Assembly (NCBI GenBank): GCA_004322325.1
Contig: SCTP01000193.1
Span: forward strand, 1-16,184
From: Gammaproteobacteria bacterium
GTDB taxonomy: Bacteria; Pseudomonadota; Gammaproteobacteria; DSM-16500
DNA: 16,184 bases
Reading direction: 5' to 3'
The translations under genes and the position numbers were made by a program. Under the pieces are notes generated by a model. It did no database searches. It saw only the letters and a program-made list of their open reading frames with translations, and had not been told where the DNA came from. Each line of letters starts with the position of its first letter. Positions within the stretch are counted from its first letter, which is position 1. Shown here piece after piece: positions 15,934 to 16,184 of this stretch.

Positions 15934-16184
15934 ATGGCAGTATTTATTTTTAATAGCAAAGATATTGAGGAAAATTTATCTTTGAATGATATTTTAAAAA
16001 CTACTCTCCGAAATATAGTTGATACTGAAAATAAAATTATCATCAAATGCGAAGATAGCACATCAGATGAGTATATGGGGTTATTGTACAGCCTAATACC
16101 GAATATATTTCTTGTATGTAGAGAATCAGAGCTCTATCAAGTTATCGACAAAGAAAAATATATGATTAATGATCTAACGCTTGA
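15934..16184 (+). CDS. Hypothetical protein, 3'-truncated by window edge
   Basis: From the ATG at 15934 the frame is open for 83 codons to the window end. AGAGG at 15923-15927 lies 6 nt before it, a good ribosome site. The visible product begins MAVFIFNSKDIEENLSLNDI and contains NKIIIKCEDSTSDEYMGLLY and NIFLVCRESELYQVIDK. It is soluble-looking, with no signal peptide or membrane segment, and rich in Ile, Asn, Asp, Glu and Lys. I see no recognisable domain. Codon use is markedly more AT-rich than in the housekeeping genes, which suggests recent acquisition or a fast-evolving accessory gene such as an effector. Function cannot be assigned from the part seen. Confidence 0.65.
   Translation, partial: MAVFIFNSKDIEENLSLNDILKTTLRNIVDTENKIIIKCEDSTSDEYMGLLYSLIPNIFLVCRESELYQVIDKEKYMINDLTL

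Noticed and set aside
1..16184. CRISPR array, transposase, integrase, att site or phage gene.
   Set aside because: No regularly spaced repeats and no such proteins are seen. tRNA-Pro is flanked by fadD, with no integrase and no duplicated tRNA 3' end noticed.

Overview
The window comes from a gammaproteobacterial chromosome, most likely a member of the order Legionellales (Legionella/Coxiella/Aquicella/Berkiella-like). This placement rests on gene order and protein resemblance, with no search run. The order thrS-infC-rpmI-rplT-pheS-pheT-ihfA-merR-tRNA-Pro is a classic gammaproteobacterial block. A secreted Ntn-hydrolase of the choloylglycine hydrolase type and a stand-alone cyclic-nucleotide-binding protein fit a host-associated lineage. 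By eye, base composition is moderate (low to mid 40s % GC) over the core genes. It becomes clearly AT-rich after about 15240.

Region 1 (1-6581) is one same-strand translation operon. It holds the 3' part of thrS, infC (start codon ATT, not ATG), rpmI, rplT, pheS, pheT, ihfA and a MerR-type regulator, with small gaps or overlaps throughout. The rplT-pheS gap carries a strong hairpin with a GAAA loop. PheT is unusual: the whole N-terminal tRNA-binding (B2, OB-fold) domain is missing in frame, while the editing, B5, synthetase-like and FDX-ACB regions remain.

Region 2 (6582-8459) holds a tRNA-Pro(GGG) gene without an encoded CCA, followed with no visible terminator by fadD (long-chain acyl-CoA synthetase).

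Region 3 (8460-13650) is gyrA-cmk-rpsA. gyrA has an extended -10 promoter and overlaps cmk by 4 nt. The serC/aroA genes that usually sit between them in gammaproteobacteria are absent here. A Rho-independent terminator closes the unit after rpsA.

Region 4 (13651-16184) is accessory. It contains a secreted choloylglycine hydrolase/penicillin V acylase-like enzyme (+), a cyclic-nucleotide-binding-domain protein (-), a small secreted four-cysteine protein of unknown function (-), and a divergent AT-rich gene that runs off the right edge (+). Its intergenic DNA carries two regulatory-looking structures: a tandem TTAA-based repeat with 11-bp spacing that resembles a PmrA box, and a perfect palindrome plus 12-bp tandem repeat over the promoter of the secreted protein. 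No mobile element, CRISPR array or phage gene is visible.
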